This document shows positions 1-10,443 of a stretch of DNA of 64,000 nt, in pieces. The notes under the pieces are model-generated. The model saw only the letters and a program-made list of their open reading frames with translations, did no database searches and was not told the origin of the DNA. Source of the DNA: Kiloniellales bacterium (GTDB taxonomy: Bacteria; Pseudomonadota; Alphaproteobacteria; Kiloniellales; JAKSBE01); contig JASJBF010000008.1 in assembly GCA_030066685.1 (NCBI GenBank), forward strand, positions 62,001-126,000, given 5' to 3'. How positions within the stretch are numbered: position 1 is the first letter of the stretch; each line of letters starts with the position of its first letter. The translations under genes were made by a program, and so were the position numbers.

Positions 1-473
1 AGTCGCTTCTCCAGCTGCGGCAACCTGCGGCCCCGGATCGATGCGGAGGGCGCGTCGCCGATGAGAGTTGCGCCCATAGCCTGGTAGAAGGGCAGGGCTT
101 TGGGATCGGAGTCGATGGTGATCCGCTTGGCGCCCAGGGCCGTTGCCCGCTCCTCGAGGCACGCCCAGAGCCGGCGACCGATGCCGCGGCCCTTCGCGTC
201 CGGCTCGACGAAGAAGGCCTCGACATCGGCGCGCTCTGCCTCGACGCGCAGATCGAAGAAGCCCAGCACCTGTCCGGCCTCGTCTTCGCCGACCCAGATT
301 TCTCCCGCCGCAAGCGAACTGGCATCGACGCTCAGCTCGGCCACGCAGGCAAGCATGAATGCCTTGTCATAGCCGTTCGAGGCCTTGGATCTGAAAGCAA
401 GCTGCGTCAGCGGGCCACTGTCGTCGACGCCAGCGCGGCGCAACTTCAGCAAGGTCGGATCGGACGAGAACAC
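1..473 (-). CDS. GNAT family N-acetyltransferase (3' end cut by window edge)
   Basis: The reading frame runs leftward from a GTG at 473 (CAGGGGG lies just upstream) and leaves the window at base 1, with 157 codons visible. The protein shows the GNAT fold signature: an acidic beta-4 segment ending in FFVEPD followed by the acetyl-CoA pyrophosphate-binding loop KGRGIGRRLW, then a beta-5 region with the typical ALPFYQAMGA segment. The family transfers acetyl from acetyl-CoA to an amine; the substrate cannot be read from the sequence. It starts 17 bp after the mtnA stop on the same strand, so it is probably co-transcribed with mtnA. Most of a normal-length GNAT (about 150-170 residues) is present, so little is missing. 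The family call is firm, the start codon less so. Confidence 0.85.
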   Translation of the reverse strand, partial: MFSSDPTLLKLRRAGVDDSGPLTQLAFRSKASNGYDKAFMLACVAELSVDASSLAAGEIWVGEDEAGQVLGFFDLRVEAERADVEAFFVEPDAKGRGIGRRLWACLEERATALGAKRITIDSDPKALPFYQAMGATLIGDAPSASIRGRRLPQLEKR

Positions 474-490
474 TTCCGGCCCCCTGACAG

Positions 491-1591
<1,101 letters not shown>

Positions 1592-1702
1592 GCTTCGCCT
1601 CCCGACGGGTGATCCCGGGCACATAGAACCGTGTCCGGCGGTCGACGGCAAACGACGATTGCGATGTGTCGCGGAGCCGGCTCCGCGTGAGCGGAGACTG
1701 CG

Positions 1703-3262
1703 CTAGACTCCGAACAGGTAAGCGGGCTTGGCCGTCTCGAGCTTGGGCCGAGTTTCGAGTTCCTCCTCCCGCTCCAGGGACTTCCTGAAGAGCAGCGAGA
1801 TCACGGCGCCGATCCCGCCGCCGACGACGAAGGCGCTGATGATGCCCGGCCATCCGGGCCCCGAAGCCGGCAGGGTGGCGAACAGCAGATCGATCAGCCC
1901 CATGCCCAAGCTGCAGGTGACGAAGAGCATCGTCCCGCCGAGCAAGGCGACGCGGGCGGGAGAGGCCTCCGGGGCCTTCGCCTGACGACAGGCCATCGCT
2001 ACGCCGAAGGAGAAGAAGATTGGCATCAGCCGCCAGGGCCAGCGCTCGGCAATCGCCGCTGCCGAGGTCCCGAGGGCCGCGAAGCCCTCGCTCGGCACGA
2101 GCGGTGCCGCGAAGATCGCGAAGCGCGCCAGGCTGGAGATCGCCACCGCCGAGAGCGCAAAGAGCACGAACTTCGCCACGGGCGGAAAGTTGAACCGGTC
2201 CGCCTGATCGAGGGTCTTGTAGGCGGCCAGGACCCCGACCACCGTCGAGATGCAGATTTCGACCGATATGATCAGGGCTTGGAACAAACCGTTCGCAAAG
2301 CCGGAGGTTCCGGGGAACAGCATGAAGTACAGTATGAAGAAGCCGATCGAAGCGATCAGGATCGTGAGATACTGGTTCATTCCGATGAAGGAATGCGCCT
2401 TCTCGATCTCGAAGCCGAACTCCTGGAGCCGCCGATAGCGCCTGTTCTCGGTCCGCTCCACGAAGAGAACCGCGCGCGCCAGGATCTCCGCGAGGCGTAC
2501 GAACATCTTCTGCCCGCTCTCGCGGAAAAGCTCGGCATACTCCTTCTTCGGCGCCGACATCCTGAAGAAATCGCTCGCCTCTTGCACAAACTCCCTGAAG
2601 TCCTTCTCGAGCGGGTTCAGAATCCCGCTGTGCTTGGCGAGAAAGAGGCGGTAGCTCTTCGGCAGGCTGTTCTGCTCCAGAAGAAAGAAATAGAAAATAG
2701 TGAAAGACTTCGTGAAGAGAGACTTGTTCGGGTCCGTGTTGGAGAAGTCGAAAGCCTTGCCGTCGATCTCCAGCTTCTGCCCGGCCGCGATGATCTTCTC
2801 GACGAGGGCCGGATCGTTCTCGGTGCAATCCGGCTGCGGATCGCCGCAGAGCCGGAACACGGACTGCCGCGTAATCCGGTAGACGAGGTTGTCCATTTCC
2901 CGCGGGGTCGCGGCCAGCCTTTCGCAGATGCTTCTTGCCCCGGCGTCCAGGCGCTTCACCCTGCTGTCGTACCAGGACAAGACGACGAGGAGCATGGCGA
3001 CGACCGGAATCCCGAAGGCGAGTTCGTCCGGGATGTCGAAACTGAAGTCCGCCAGCATCTTCCCGCCGCCCCGTAGCGTGAGGATGACCAGCGTCCAGAT
3101 GGACAGCGTAAGCAGAAAGTAAAGGCTCAGCCCGGCGGAGAACAGGAACCAAGTCGTCCCGGACCGTCGCGTCGGCGGCTGGTCGAACTTGGTCTTGGCC
3201 ACGACCAGCAAGACGATCAGCGATATAAACCAGGCGGCAGCATCGAGAAAGATCATGTCCAC
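1703..3262 (-). CDS. Uncharacterised multi-pass membrane protein
   Basis: I do not recognise this 519-residue protein. It has three hydrophobic segments near the N-terminus (about residues 7-23, 42-64 and 83-97), then a roughly 200-residue hydrophilic, charged region (about 100-300) that also contains an aromatic FTIFYFFLL stretch, and a C-terminal block of about five further hydrophobic segments (starting near 303, 330, 365, 430 and 465). The C-terminus is short and charged (KSLEREEELETRPK). There is no signal peptide beyond the first membrane helix and no obvious catalytic or nucleotide-binding motif. It is followed by mtnA after 111 bp and stands divergent from the spondin gene. A membrane sensor or channel-like protein is possible but unsupported. 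Confidence 0.7.
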   Translation of the reverse strand: MDMIFLDAAAWFISLIVLLVVAKTKFDQPPTRRSGTTWFLFSAGLSLYFLLTLSIWTLVILTLRGGGKMLADFSFDIPDELAFGIPVVAMLLVVLSWYDSRVKRLDAGARSICERLAATPREMDNLVYRITRQSVFRLCGDPQPDCTENDPALVEKIIAAGQKLEIDGKAFDFSNTDPNKSLFTKSFTIFYFFLLEQNSLPKSYRLFLAKHSGILNPLEKDFREFVQEASDFFRMSAPKKEYAELFRESGQKMFVRLAEILARAVLFVERTENRRYRRLQEFGFEIEKAHSFIGMNQYLTILIASIGFFILYFMLFPGTSGFANGLFQALIISVEICISTVVGVLAAYKTLDQADRFNFPPVAKFVLFALSAVAISSLARFAIFAAPLVPSEGFAALGTSAAAIAERWPWRLMPIFFSFGVAMACRQAKAPEASPARVALLGGTMLFVTCSLGMGLIDLLFATLPASGPGWPGIISAFVVGGGIGAVISLLFRKSLEREEELETRPKLETAKPAYLFGV

Positions 3263-3582
3263 CTTCCGTGGATCGATCCTCTGCGGAAGGCTGGATCATG
3301 CTGCCTACAACGAATGAGGCCTGTGGGAAAACCCACAGGAGCCGCGCGAGCGCGCCTTGCACCCTGGCGGGGAAACCGGGCCGCAAGGGGGGACGCGAGC
3401 GGACAGTCTGCCTCAAGCGGCCTGACTTTTGAATCAATCTAATTTTACGTTTGCGTGAGCCGAGTTGTTTTGCCGCGCCGGTCAAATCCCGCTTGTGTTG
3501 GCCGCGACAGCGCGTTCCTGGAACCTCGCCGTGCCGCCCGGGTCCTGTTGTCATCGCACAGTAGCAACCAGAGGATGATGCC
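3263..3582. other. Divergent intergenic region with a perfect hairpin
   Basis: This 320-bp gap separates the leftward membrane protein gene from the rightward spondin gene, so it must carry both promoters. Apart from the hairpin at 3320-3339 and a purine-rich stretch near the spondin ribosome site (AGAGGATG, just before 3583) I see no gene, repeat or clear regulator site. Confidence 0.5.
3320..3339. repeat. Perfect 8-bp inverted repeat with AAAA loop
   Basis: CCTGTGGG and CCCACAGG flank an AAAA loop. No T-run follows on either strand, so this is not a standard intrinsic terminator. It lies 58 bp upstream of the membrane protein start and 244 bp upstream of the spondin start, and could be an operator or an mRNA leader hairpin. 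Confidence 0.6.
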
Positions 3583-4260
3583 ATGTCTTTCCGGCAAACG
3601 ACGACTGCCGCTTCCATCGCCTTGGCGACTCTCTTGGCGGGTGGGTCCCTGGCCCAGGCGGCGCCCTTCGAGGTGACCATCACCAACCTGACCGCGGGTC
3701 AGCCGATCTCGCCGCCGCTGATCGTGTCGCACCGCAGCTCGATTGCCTTGGCGGAGGCTGGCGAAGAGGCCTCGGCGCCGCTCGCCACCGTGGCCGAGGA
3801 TGGCGATGCCAGCGATCTGGCCTCACTGCTTGAAACCCTTGACGAGGTTCGCGACGTCGTCGTTGCCGAAGGCCCGATTCCGCCCGGCGGTCGTCTCAGC
3901 GTGACCCTCGACATCGGCCGTGGCGACGTGCTTTCGGGCGTCGGCATGCTGGTCAACTCCAACGACGCCTTCTTCTTCCTGGACAGCTTGAGGGTCAGCC
4001 GCTTCAGAACCGAGAGCGTCGCCGTCGCTGCCTGGGACTCCGGTAGCGAAGCGAACACCGAAGACTGTGACGATATCCCGGGTCCGGCCTGCCCCCCCGA
4101 ATCCAGCAACGAGCGTCAGACCGAGGAGGCGGAAGGCTTTGTCCACGTCCACCGCGGCATCCAGGGCGGCAGCGACCTCATCCCGGCCGCCTACGATTGG
4201 CGGAACCCGACCGTGCTGATCACCGTCGAGCGCGTTCGCGGCCGCAAGGACGACGATTGA
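3583..4260 (+). CDS. Secreted spondin-domain protein
   Basis: The 225-residue protein has a clear Sec signal peptide (basic MSFRQ, hydrophobic ASIALATLLAGGSL, cleavage near AQA-AP at about residue 27). The mature part matches the bacterial Spondin_N family: VTITNLTAGQPISPPL, then HRSSIALAEAGEEAS, LATVAEDGDASDL and the glycine-rich SGVGMLVNSNDAFF segment. These domains form a beta-sandwich that in eukaryotic F-spondin binds extracellular partners and a metal ion; bacterial members are exported proteins of unknown role. AGAGGATG precedes the ATG. A C-terminal acidic tail (RKDDD) and a two-cysteine pair (CDDIPGPAC) are visible, the latter possibly disulfide-bonded. It is monocistronic and ends tail-to-tail with the hydrolase gene. 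Confidence 0.82.
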   Translation: MSFRQTTTAASIALATLLAGGSLAQAAPFEVTITNLTAGQPISPPLIVSHRSSIALAEAGEEASAPLATVAEDGDASDLASLLETLDEVRDVVVAEGPIPPGGRLSVTLDIGRGDVLSGVGMLVNSNDAFFFLDSLRVSRFRTESVAVAAWDSGSEANTEDCDDIPGPACPPESSNERQTEEAEGFVHVHRGIQGGSDLIPAAYDWRNPTVLITVERVRGRKDDD

Positions 4261-4291
4261 CGTCCAGGCCTTGGCAAGAAGGGGTCCAAAC

Positions 4292-4321
4292 GCGGGGGCG
4301 GTCTCTCGGGCCGCTCCCCGC
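4292..4321. terminator. Hairpin between convergent genes, probable bidirectional terminator
   Basis: GCGGGGGCGG (4292-4301) pairs with CCGCTCCCCGC (4311-4321) with one bulged base around a 9-base loop. It lies between the spondin stop and the hydrolase stop. The T-run is absent, so termination is inferred from position and stem strength only. Confidence 0.45.
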
Positions 4322-4333
4322 TCTCCTCGAGGC

Positions 4334-5419
4334 TCAGCAGACGGCGCTGGCGCCGGCCGAGCCTGCCCTGGACGCAAGGGCTGACATCTGGACCGCGGCC
4401 GCGGCTTCCGAGGGGCGTGACACGACTTCGCCCGCAACGGACGCCAGAAGCCAGTCCCAGTCGCCCGGCGCCGTGCGCTGGCTGCGGCGGCGCTCGGGAG
4501 GGACCAGTTCGATGCCATCGGCGGTTTCCCGCGCGATGGCGAAGCGGAAGACGTAGCCCGGGTTGAGGCCCATGCGCAGATCGGCCATCAGGATCTCGCC
4601 GTCCTCCCGCTCGATCCGGAAGAAGCCCTTGCTGAAGGCCGCCAGCTTCTGGAAGGCCGGGCTGGCTTGGAGGCAACGCCCGGCGTCCATGTTGCGCGGA
4701 TGAACGTAGGGTACGGTCTTGCCCTGGCCGAAGACCGGCAGGTAGAGGCTGATGTGGCGATCCTCCTCGATGGCGATGACCTGCCAGAACAGTGTGTTGA
4801 AAGGTGTCGGCAGGGCCAGCAGGCGTTGGGGCTCAACGCCGGCCTCGGCCAGTGCCGTGGCGCCGCGGGCCTGCATGACCTGCTGGGCTGCCAGGCTCCA
4901 GCCCAGGTAGGCGGTCGTGACCGCCAGGCTCGCGGCAAGCACGTTGCGAAAGCGGGGTGTCCAGGCCTTGAGGCAGAGCGCCCAGAGCAGCACGCCCAGG
5001 AGCGGCAGGCTGTAGAGGGGATCGATGATGAAGACCGAGCCGATGCCGACCGGCTCGGGCCAGAGCGGCCAGAACAGCCGGGTGCCGTAGACCGTTATGG
5101 CATCGAGCAGGGCATGGGTCGCGAAGCAGAGGTAGACCGCCAGGTAGGTCTGCGCGCGGTGCGCGCGCAGGTCCTTGAAGCCCCGGACCAGCGCCTCGCC
5201 GAAAAGCGGCGTGACCACCGCCTGGACGATCAGGGAATGGCTGGGGCCGCGGTGCAGGACGAAGGCGTCGACCGGATCCTCGAAGGGCACGATGACGTCC
5301 AGGTCGGGCAAGGTGCCCAGAAGACCCCCGACCACGGCCGCCTTGCGCGGCCCGACGCGGCGCCCCAAGACGGCCGTCCCGACCGCGGCGCCGAGCAGGA
5401 ATTGCGTCAGCGAATCCAA
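4334..5419 (-). CDS. YdjM/DUF457-type metal-dependent membrane hydrolase
   Basis: I place the start at a TTG (5419, LDSLTQFLLGAA) because AGAGGGG lies just upstream, giving 361 residues; the frame stays open to an ATG at 5560, but the extra 47 residues are low-complexity and unlike the family. The N-terminal 200 residues match the LexA-regulated/inner-membrane metal-dependent hydrolase family: GTLPDLDV (acidic metal site), HRGPSHS (histidine motif) and FATHALLDAITVYGTRLFWPL (second His/Asp site). Several hydrophobic helices alternate with these motifs, so the active site faces a membrane. The C-terminal 150 residues form a soluble domain seen in longer family members. The substrate is unknown. 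The nearest neighbours give no operon context. Confidence 0.85.
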   Translation of the reverse strand: MDSLTQFLLGAAVGTAVLGRRVGPRKAAVVGGLLGTLPDLDVIVPFEDPVDAFVLHRGPSHSLIVQAVVTPLFGEALVRGFKDLRAHRAQTYLAVYLCFATHALLDAITVYGTRLFWPLWPEPVGIGSVFIIDPLYSLPLLGVLLWALCLKAWTPRFRNVLAASLAVTTAYLGWSLAAQQVMQARGATALAEAGVEPQRLLALPTPFNTLFWQVIAIEEDRHISLYLPVFGQGKTVPYVHPRNMDAGRCLQASPAFQKLAAFSKGFFRIEREDGEILMADLRMGLNPGYVFRFAIARETADGIELVPPERRRSQRTAPGDWDWLLASVAGEVVSRPSEAAAAVQMSALASRAGSAGASAVC

Positions 5420-5739
5420 GACAGACCCCTCTCGATTTCCGGTTCCGCGCCGCCGCTCTTCGGACGTCGACGACTCTAGATAGGCGCGGTGCCGGCCGCC
5501 GTCCACCTCGGAGCGAGGGAAAGGGCGCGCTGCGTCCGGACTGCCTGTGGTCTTTGCCACTGCGCTAGGGGCGGCCCCGCCGTCTCATCGGGCCTCTGCG
5601 GCCCTGGGCGCTTGGCGCTGAGAAGAGGCAGGGGGTCCGTGCCGCAGGACAGCCACCGGATGGTTGCTCGTAATCGCCGTCGGTTGCCGGCGCAGGGCCG
5701 GCATTTGCCGGCTTCGCGGGCGAGGCGAGGATCAGGTAG
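5420..5739. other. Divergent intergenic region, no gene seen
   Basis: This gap between the leftward hydrolase and the rightward secreted unknown carries both promoters. I see no convincing coding frame, repeat or regulator site. Part of it (5420-5560) would be coding only if the hydrolase used its upstream ATG. Confidence 0.4.
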
Positions 5740-6666
5740 ATGATGACTCAGGAAAATTCCGAAACTCGTCGGCGAGGCGGCTGGGGAGCCCGCGGGCCAT
5801 GCCTGCCGACGCTCGTCGCTTTGGCGCTGGCCTTCTGGGCGCCGACCGGGTTGCGGGCCGAGCCGATCCTCAGCGACCGGGATCTCTTCCTCAGGGGCAA
5901 GGCGGCCAGCGATGCGCTGGATTGGGCCCGTTCGGTCAAGTATCTCCACGCCTATCTTCAGCGCAATCCGCCGGCCCTGGACCAGGTTCCCGGGCACCGG
6001 TCGCAGATCGAGGCGGCGCTCGTCGCAGCCGAGACCTCGATCGACGCCACCTTCAAGCGTTGCGCGGAGCTGGAGCGGCGGGTCGCCGAGGCCTCCCAGC
6101 GTTCCGATACGGCGACCATCGCGCCACCGCCACGGCTCGATCGCCCGCAGGGGCTTTCCGGCCTTCCGCCGCGGCGGGAATCGGCCGGTCTCGCGGACGA
6201 ATTCGACCAGCTCATGGTCGGGCGCTTTCTGGTCGATCCAGGGCGCTACGTAGAGGTCGAGAGCGGGCGCCTGTCCCGCTCGACCTTCAACACGCGACAG
6301 AAGGGCGTCTTCGTGCTCCCCGCCGGGCGCCGCGAAAAGGGCATCGCGATCCTGCGCAGCAATCGCAATGTGCATGGCAAGCTGCTGTTCTCCTGGGGCC
6401 TGCCGGGGGACGGCCGCGCGCTCAGCCTGATCCTGGAATCGGTGACGCTCTACGACAAGGTCGGGGAGCCCGAGGGCGCCCGGCGGACGCAACGCATCGT
6501 CGTGCCCCCGTCCTCGGCGGTCGACCTGGACAGCGGCCAGGTCGCGACCGACGGGACCGCCGATCTGCGCTTCCGTAACATCGACGGCCAAGTCATGTTC
6601 ATCGAGGCGGTCAACGATGCCCGCCTCGAGTTCCCGATGGCCTCGCTCTGCGCGTGGTGCAGGTAG
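5740..6666 (+). CDS. Exported protein of unknown function
   Basis: The 308-residue product has an N-terminal arginine-rich segment and a hydrophobic stretch (PTLVALALAFWAPTG) ending in LRA-EP, which looks like a signal peptide cleaved near residue 40. The next 60 residues (LFLRGKAASDALDWARSVKYL) resemble one TPR-like helical pair and are followed by a coiled segment and a proline-rich linker; residues from about 155 onward look like a beta-rich domain. I do not recognise the family. Two ATGs overlap at 5740 and 5743, and AGGATCAGG lies upstream. It ends 23 bp before the stop of the convergent SDR gene. Function is left open. Confidence 0.65.
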   Translation: MMTQENSETRRRGGWGARGPCLPTLVALALAFWAPTGLRAEPILSDRDLFLRGKAASDALDWARSVKYLHAYLQRNPPALDQVPGHRSQIEAALVAAETSIDATFKRCAELERRVAEASQRSDTATIAPPPRLDRPQGLSGLPPRRESAGLADEFDQLMVGRFLVDPGRYVEVESGRLSRSTFNTRQKGVFVLPAGRREKGIAILRSNRNVHGKLLFSWGLPGDGRALSLILESVTLYDKVGEPEGARRTQRIVVPPSSAVDLDSGQVATDGTADLRFRNIDGQVMFIEAVNDARLEFPMASLCAWCR

Positions 6667-6688
6667 AGCGGGCGCCCTCGGAACGGGC

Positions 6689-7447
6689 TCAGCCCCGGCC
6701 GACGAAGGGCATCTTGGTCGCCATCACGGTCATGAACTGGACGTTGGCGTCCAGCGGCAGGCTCGCCATGTGCAGGACCGCGTCGGCGACGTGCTGGACG
6801 TCCATCAGGGGCTCGGCGGCGATCCGGCCGTCGGCCTGCGGCACCCCGTCCTTCATCTTGATCGCCATGGCGGTCTCGGCATTGCCGATGTCGATCTGGC
6901 CGCAGGCGATGTCGTACTTCCGGCCGTCGAGGGACGCGCACTTTGTCAGGCCGGTCACCGCGTGCTTGGTCGCGGTGTAGGGCGCCGAGTTGGGCCGCGG
7001 CGCATGGGCCGAGATCGAGCCGTTGTTGATGATCCGGCCACCGCGCGGGTCCTGGTCCTTCATCAGGCGGAAGGCGGCCTGGGTGCAGAGGAACATCCCC
7101 GTCAGGTTGACGTTCACCACGGTCTGCCACTGCTCGAGAGTCAGGTCCTCCAGCGGCAGGGGCGGGGCGTTGGCACCGGCGTTGTTGAAGAGGACGTCGA
7201 GGCGGCCGAAGCGCGCCTTCGTCTCGGCGAAGAGCTTCGCCACCGAGTCCGGATCGCCGACGTCGCAGGAGACCGCCAGGCCGTGCTCGGCGGCCGCGCC
7301 CGCATGACTCAGGGTTTCGTCCAGGGCCTCCAAGCGGCGCCCGGCTAGGGCGACGCCGTAGCCGTCATTCAGGAAGGTGGTGGCCACCGCACGCCCGATT
7401 CCGCTGCCGGCGCCGGTGACGATCGCGACCTTGCCGTTGCTGCTCAT
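6689..7447 (-). CDS. SDR family NAD(P)-dependent oxidoreductase
   Basis: This 252-residue classical short-chain dehydrogenase shows every core motif: the cofactor loop TGAGSGIG at residues 11-18, NNAG near 90, the catalytic serine in NNGSISAHA and the YTATK Tyr-Lys pair. An acidic CDVGDPDS segment after beta-3 suits adenine binding, and RR after beta-2 (AGRRLEAL) hints at NADP preference. The ATG at 7447 has GGGGGAGGA in front. The substrate cannot be inferred. It lies downstream of the DUF454 gene on the same strand but 88 bp away, so co-transcription with the sugar operon is possible, not shown. Confidence 0.9.
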   Translation of the reverse strand: MSSNGKVAIVTGAGSGIGRAVATTFLNDGYGVALAGRRLEALDETLSHAGAAAEHGLAVSCDVGDPDSVAKLFAETKARFGRLDVLFNNAGANAPPLPLEDLTLEQWQTVVNVNLTGMFLCTQAAFRLMKDQDPRGGRIINNGSISAHAPRPNSAPYTATKHAVTGLTKCASLDGRKYDIACGQIDIGNAETAMAIKMKDGVPQADGRIAAEPLMDVQHVADAVLHMASLPLDANVQFMTVMATKMPFVGRG

Positions 7448-7535
7448 GCTGTCCTCCCCCGGATGGCTCTCTGGATCGGCTTAGGACCCCATAACGATCC
7501 ATCCCGTTCGTTTTGGCAAGCCGGGTCGGCCGACC

Positions 7536-7964
7536 TCACGGCAGGGACCCGCCTTCGTCGCGCTCCTCCGGGGGCAGGGGGCGGCTGAGGATGAAAACCG
7601 CGACGGCGGCCAGGACCACCGCCTGGATCCCCAGCACCTCCCAGGGCACGGACAGGGCCAGGCTCAAGAGCAAGACCACCAGCATCGCCAGAACGGAGAG
7701 CTGCTTGCCGGCGCGGGAGATGGCCCCGTGGCGGCGCCAGGCTTCGATCGGCGGTCCGAAGCGCGGGTGCTGGGTCAGCCAGCCATGCAGGCGTTGGGAG
7801 CTCCGCGCGAAGCAGAATGCTGCCAAGATCACCAGGGGCGTCGTCGGCAGTAGGGGTACGAAGATCCCAACGATGCCCAAGCCCAGGCTGGTCAGCCCGA
7901 AAAGCAGCCACAGCGCCCGGGATAGGGGATTGCGCCGAAGTTGCGTCGTGGTGCCGTCGTCCAT
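7536..7964 (-). CDS. YbaN/DUF454 family small inner-membrane protein
   Basis: The 142-residue product matches the DUF454 (YbaN) family: LWLLFGLTSLGLGIVGIF followed by the family-defining PLLPTTPLVILAAFCFARSS and a WLTQHPRFGPPIEAWRRHGAI segment. It carries a first hydrophobic pair (about residues 17-55) and a second pair (about 95-130), with a basic loop between. Function is unknown across the family. I chose the ATG at 7964 since the frame upstream overlaps nothing real and the family begins close to this residue. It lies 125 bp downstream of the ABC ATPase gene. Confidence 0.85.
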   Translation of the reverse strand: MDDGTTTQLRRNPLSRALWLLFGLTSLGLGIVGIFVPLLPTTPLVILAAFCFARSSQRLHGWLTQHPRFGPPIEAWRRHGAISRAGKQLSVLAMLVVLLLSLALSVPWEVLGIQAVVLAAVAVFILSRPLPPEERDEGGSLP

Positions 7965-8089
7965 GCGATGCCTATCCGGGGTCAGACCAGTGGTCGGGTG
8001 CGTCTCGTCCCCTGAAACCTTGGGCGCGAAGGCTCGGCCGTCAAGCCGCGAGGACGCCGCAATGCCACGCAGACCGTTCCCGCTCGGCC

Positions 8090-9121
<1,032 letters not shown>

Positions 9122-9154
9122 CGCTCCCTCCTCGCGTCTTTCCCGTCATGCCTT

Positions 9155-9182
9155 GCCCTTCAGGCTTTGCCCATCAGGCTTT
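9155..9182. repeat. 14-bp tandem duplication across the GH63 stop codon
   Basis: GCCCTTCAGGCTTT (9155-9168) is followed directly by GCCCATCAGGCTTT (9169-9182), differing at one base. The glycosidase stop codon (9174-9176) lies in the second copy. It looks like a simple slippage duplication between the glycosidase and ATPase genes. Confidence 0.7.
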
Positions 9183-10439
9183 ACTGGGGCTGGCCCAGGC
9201 CAGCCAGACCGCTGCGGTCCAGGTGAAGTCGCCGCCGCCGGCGCCGCTCCCGTCGCGCGGGTCGAAGTATTCGTAGAAGCCGGCGCTCTCGATCAGGCGC
9301 CGGGTGTCGGCGCGGACCCGGGACGCGGTGTCGACCAGACCGGCCTCCTCCAGGCCGCGGCCGATCAGGTAGTTCATCACCGGCCAGGTCGGTCCGCGCC
9401 AGTAGCGCCGGGCATCGAACTTGGGATGCGCCGGATCGAAGCTCGGCACGCCGAAGGGCGCGGACGAGAGGATCCGGTCCAGGGTGGCGAGCAGCCGCGC
9501 GTCGCGCCGGGGATCCGAGAGGCCGGCGTAGAAGGCCAGGAAGCCGACGCTTGAGACGCCATCGGCCGGCAGGCCGCTGCGCAGGTCCAGCGCCGCATAG
9601 CTCCGCAGGTGGGCCTGCCAGAGCAGGGCCGCGCCCTCGGCCGCCCGGTCGAGCCAGGCGGCGATCTCCGCGCCCTGGGCGGTCTCGCCCAGGGACTCGG
9701 CCAGGGCGGCCAGATCCCGGTCGGCGCGGGCCAGGATGAAGGTCAGGCCGGGATCCGCTACGGCCAGCGGCCCCTCCCGGGTGATCCGCAGGTGGTCCCA
9801 GGAGGCGGCCCGGCCCCACTCGATGATCCTGACGTAGCGGTCGTAGTCGTCCTGGGTCGGCCGCATCGCGGGGTCGACCTCGTGGATGTCGTGGCGGGCA
9901 TAGGCGGTCACGCCCTCCGGATCGACCCGGGCCATGGCGGCGTCCCAGTCCGGCGCGTTGTCGCGGCCCGACTCCCAGGGATGGGTGGCGGCGATGACGC
10001 CCCGGCCTTCGGGGTCGCGGGTCTCGTGGAACCAGCGGTGCCAGGCCACGAGCTTCGGCAGGAGCGCGCGCGCCCGGGCCTCGCCCGCGCTGCGGTCCCG
10101 TTCGTAGAGCGCCCGCACCACGGTGGCGGCGACGGGCGGCTGGGAATGTCCCGAGGTCGGCGGGCTCCCTTCGCAGCCCCAGACCGACGGTCCGGGGAAG
10201 TAGTCCGCCCCGTCGTGGCGGAAGATGATGTGCGGGACCATGCCGTTCGGCCATTGCCCTTCGAAGAGGGTCTCGATCTCGGTCCAGGCGCGGTCGAGGT
10301 CGAACTCGGCGAAGCCCAGCGCGGCAACCGCCGAGTCCCAGTTCCACTGATGGGGATAGAGCCGCGCCGAGGGCACGGTGAAGCCGTCCCGGTCGTTCGC
10401 CTTCAGGATCTCGGCGGCGCGCCGGTCGAGATCGGCCAT
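9174..10439 (-). CDS. GH63-type glycosidase, glucosyl-/mannosylglycerate hydrolase-like
   Basis: The 421-residue enzyme matches the (alpha/alpha)6-barrel GH63 branch that holds bacterial mannosylglycerate and glucosylglycerate hydrolases. Visible motifs are YPHQWNWDSA near residue 28, GQWPNGMVPHIIF, YFPGPSVWG, the general-acid region HPWESGRDNAPDWD, the YWRGPTWPVMNYL segment typical of the GH63/GH37 clan, and FYEYFDPRDG carrying the presumed base glutamate. No signal peptide is present, so it acts on imported substrate. It starts 4 bp after the upstream permease and precedes the ATPase, inside an ABC sugar operon under a LacI regulator. Substrate is inferred: a glycerate glycoside osmolyte is likely, another alpha-glucoside possible. 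Confidence 0.85.
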   Translation of the reverse strand: MADLDRRAAEILKANDRDGFTVPSARLYPHQWNWDSAVAALGFAEFDLDRAWTEIETLFEGQWPNGMVPHIIFRHDGADYFPGPSVWGCEGSPPTSGHSQPPVAATVVRALYERDRSAGEARARALLPKLVAWHRWFHETRDPEGRGVIAATHPWESGRDNAPDWDAAMARVDPEGVTAYARHDIHEVDPAMRPTQDDYDRYVRIIEWGRAASWDHLRITREGPLAVADPGLTFILARADRDLAALAESLGETAQGAEIAAWLDRAAEGAALLWQAHLRSYAALDLRSGLPADGVSSVGFLAFYAGLSDPRRDARLLATLDRILSSAPFGVPSFDPAHPKFDARRYWRGPTWPVMNYLIGRGLEEAGLVDTASRVRADTRRLIESAGFYEYFDPRDGSGAGGGDFTWTAAVWLAWASPSKA

Positions 10440-10443
10440 CGGA

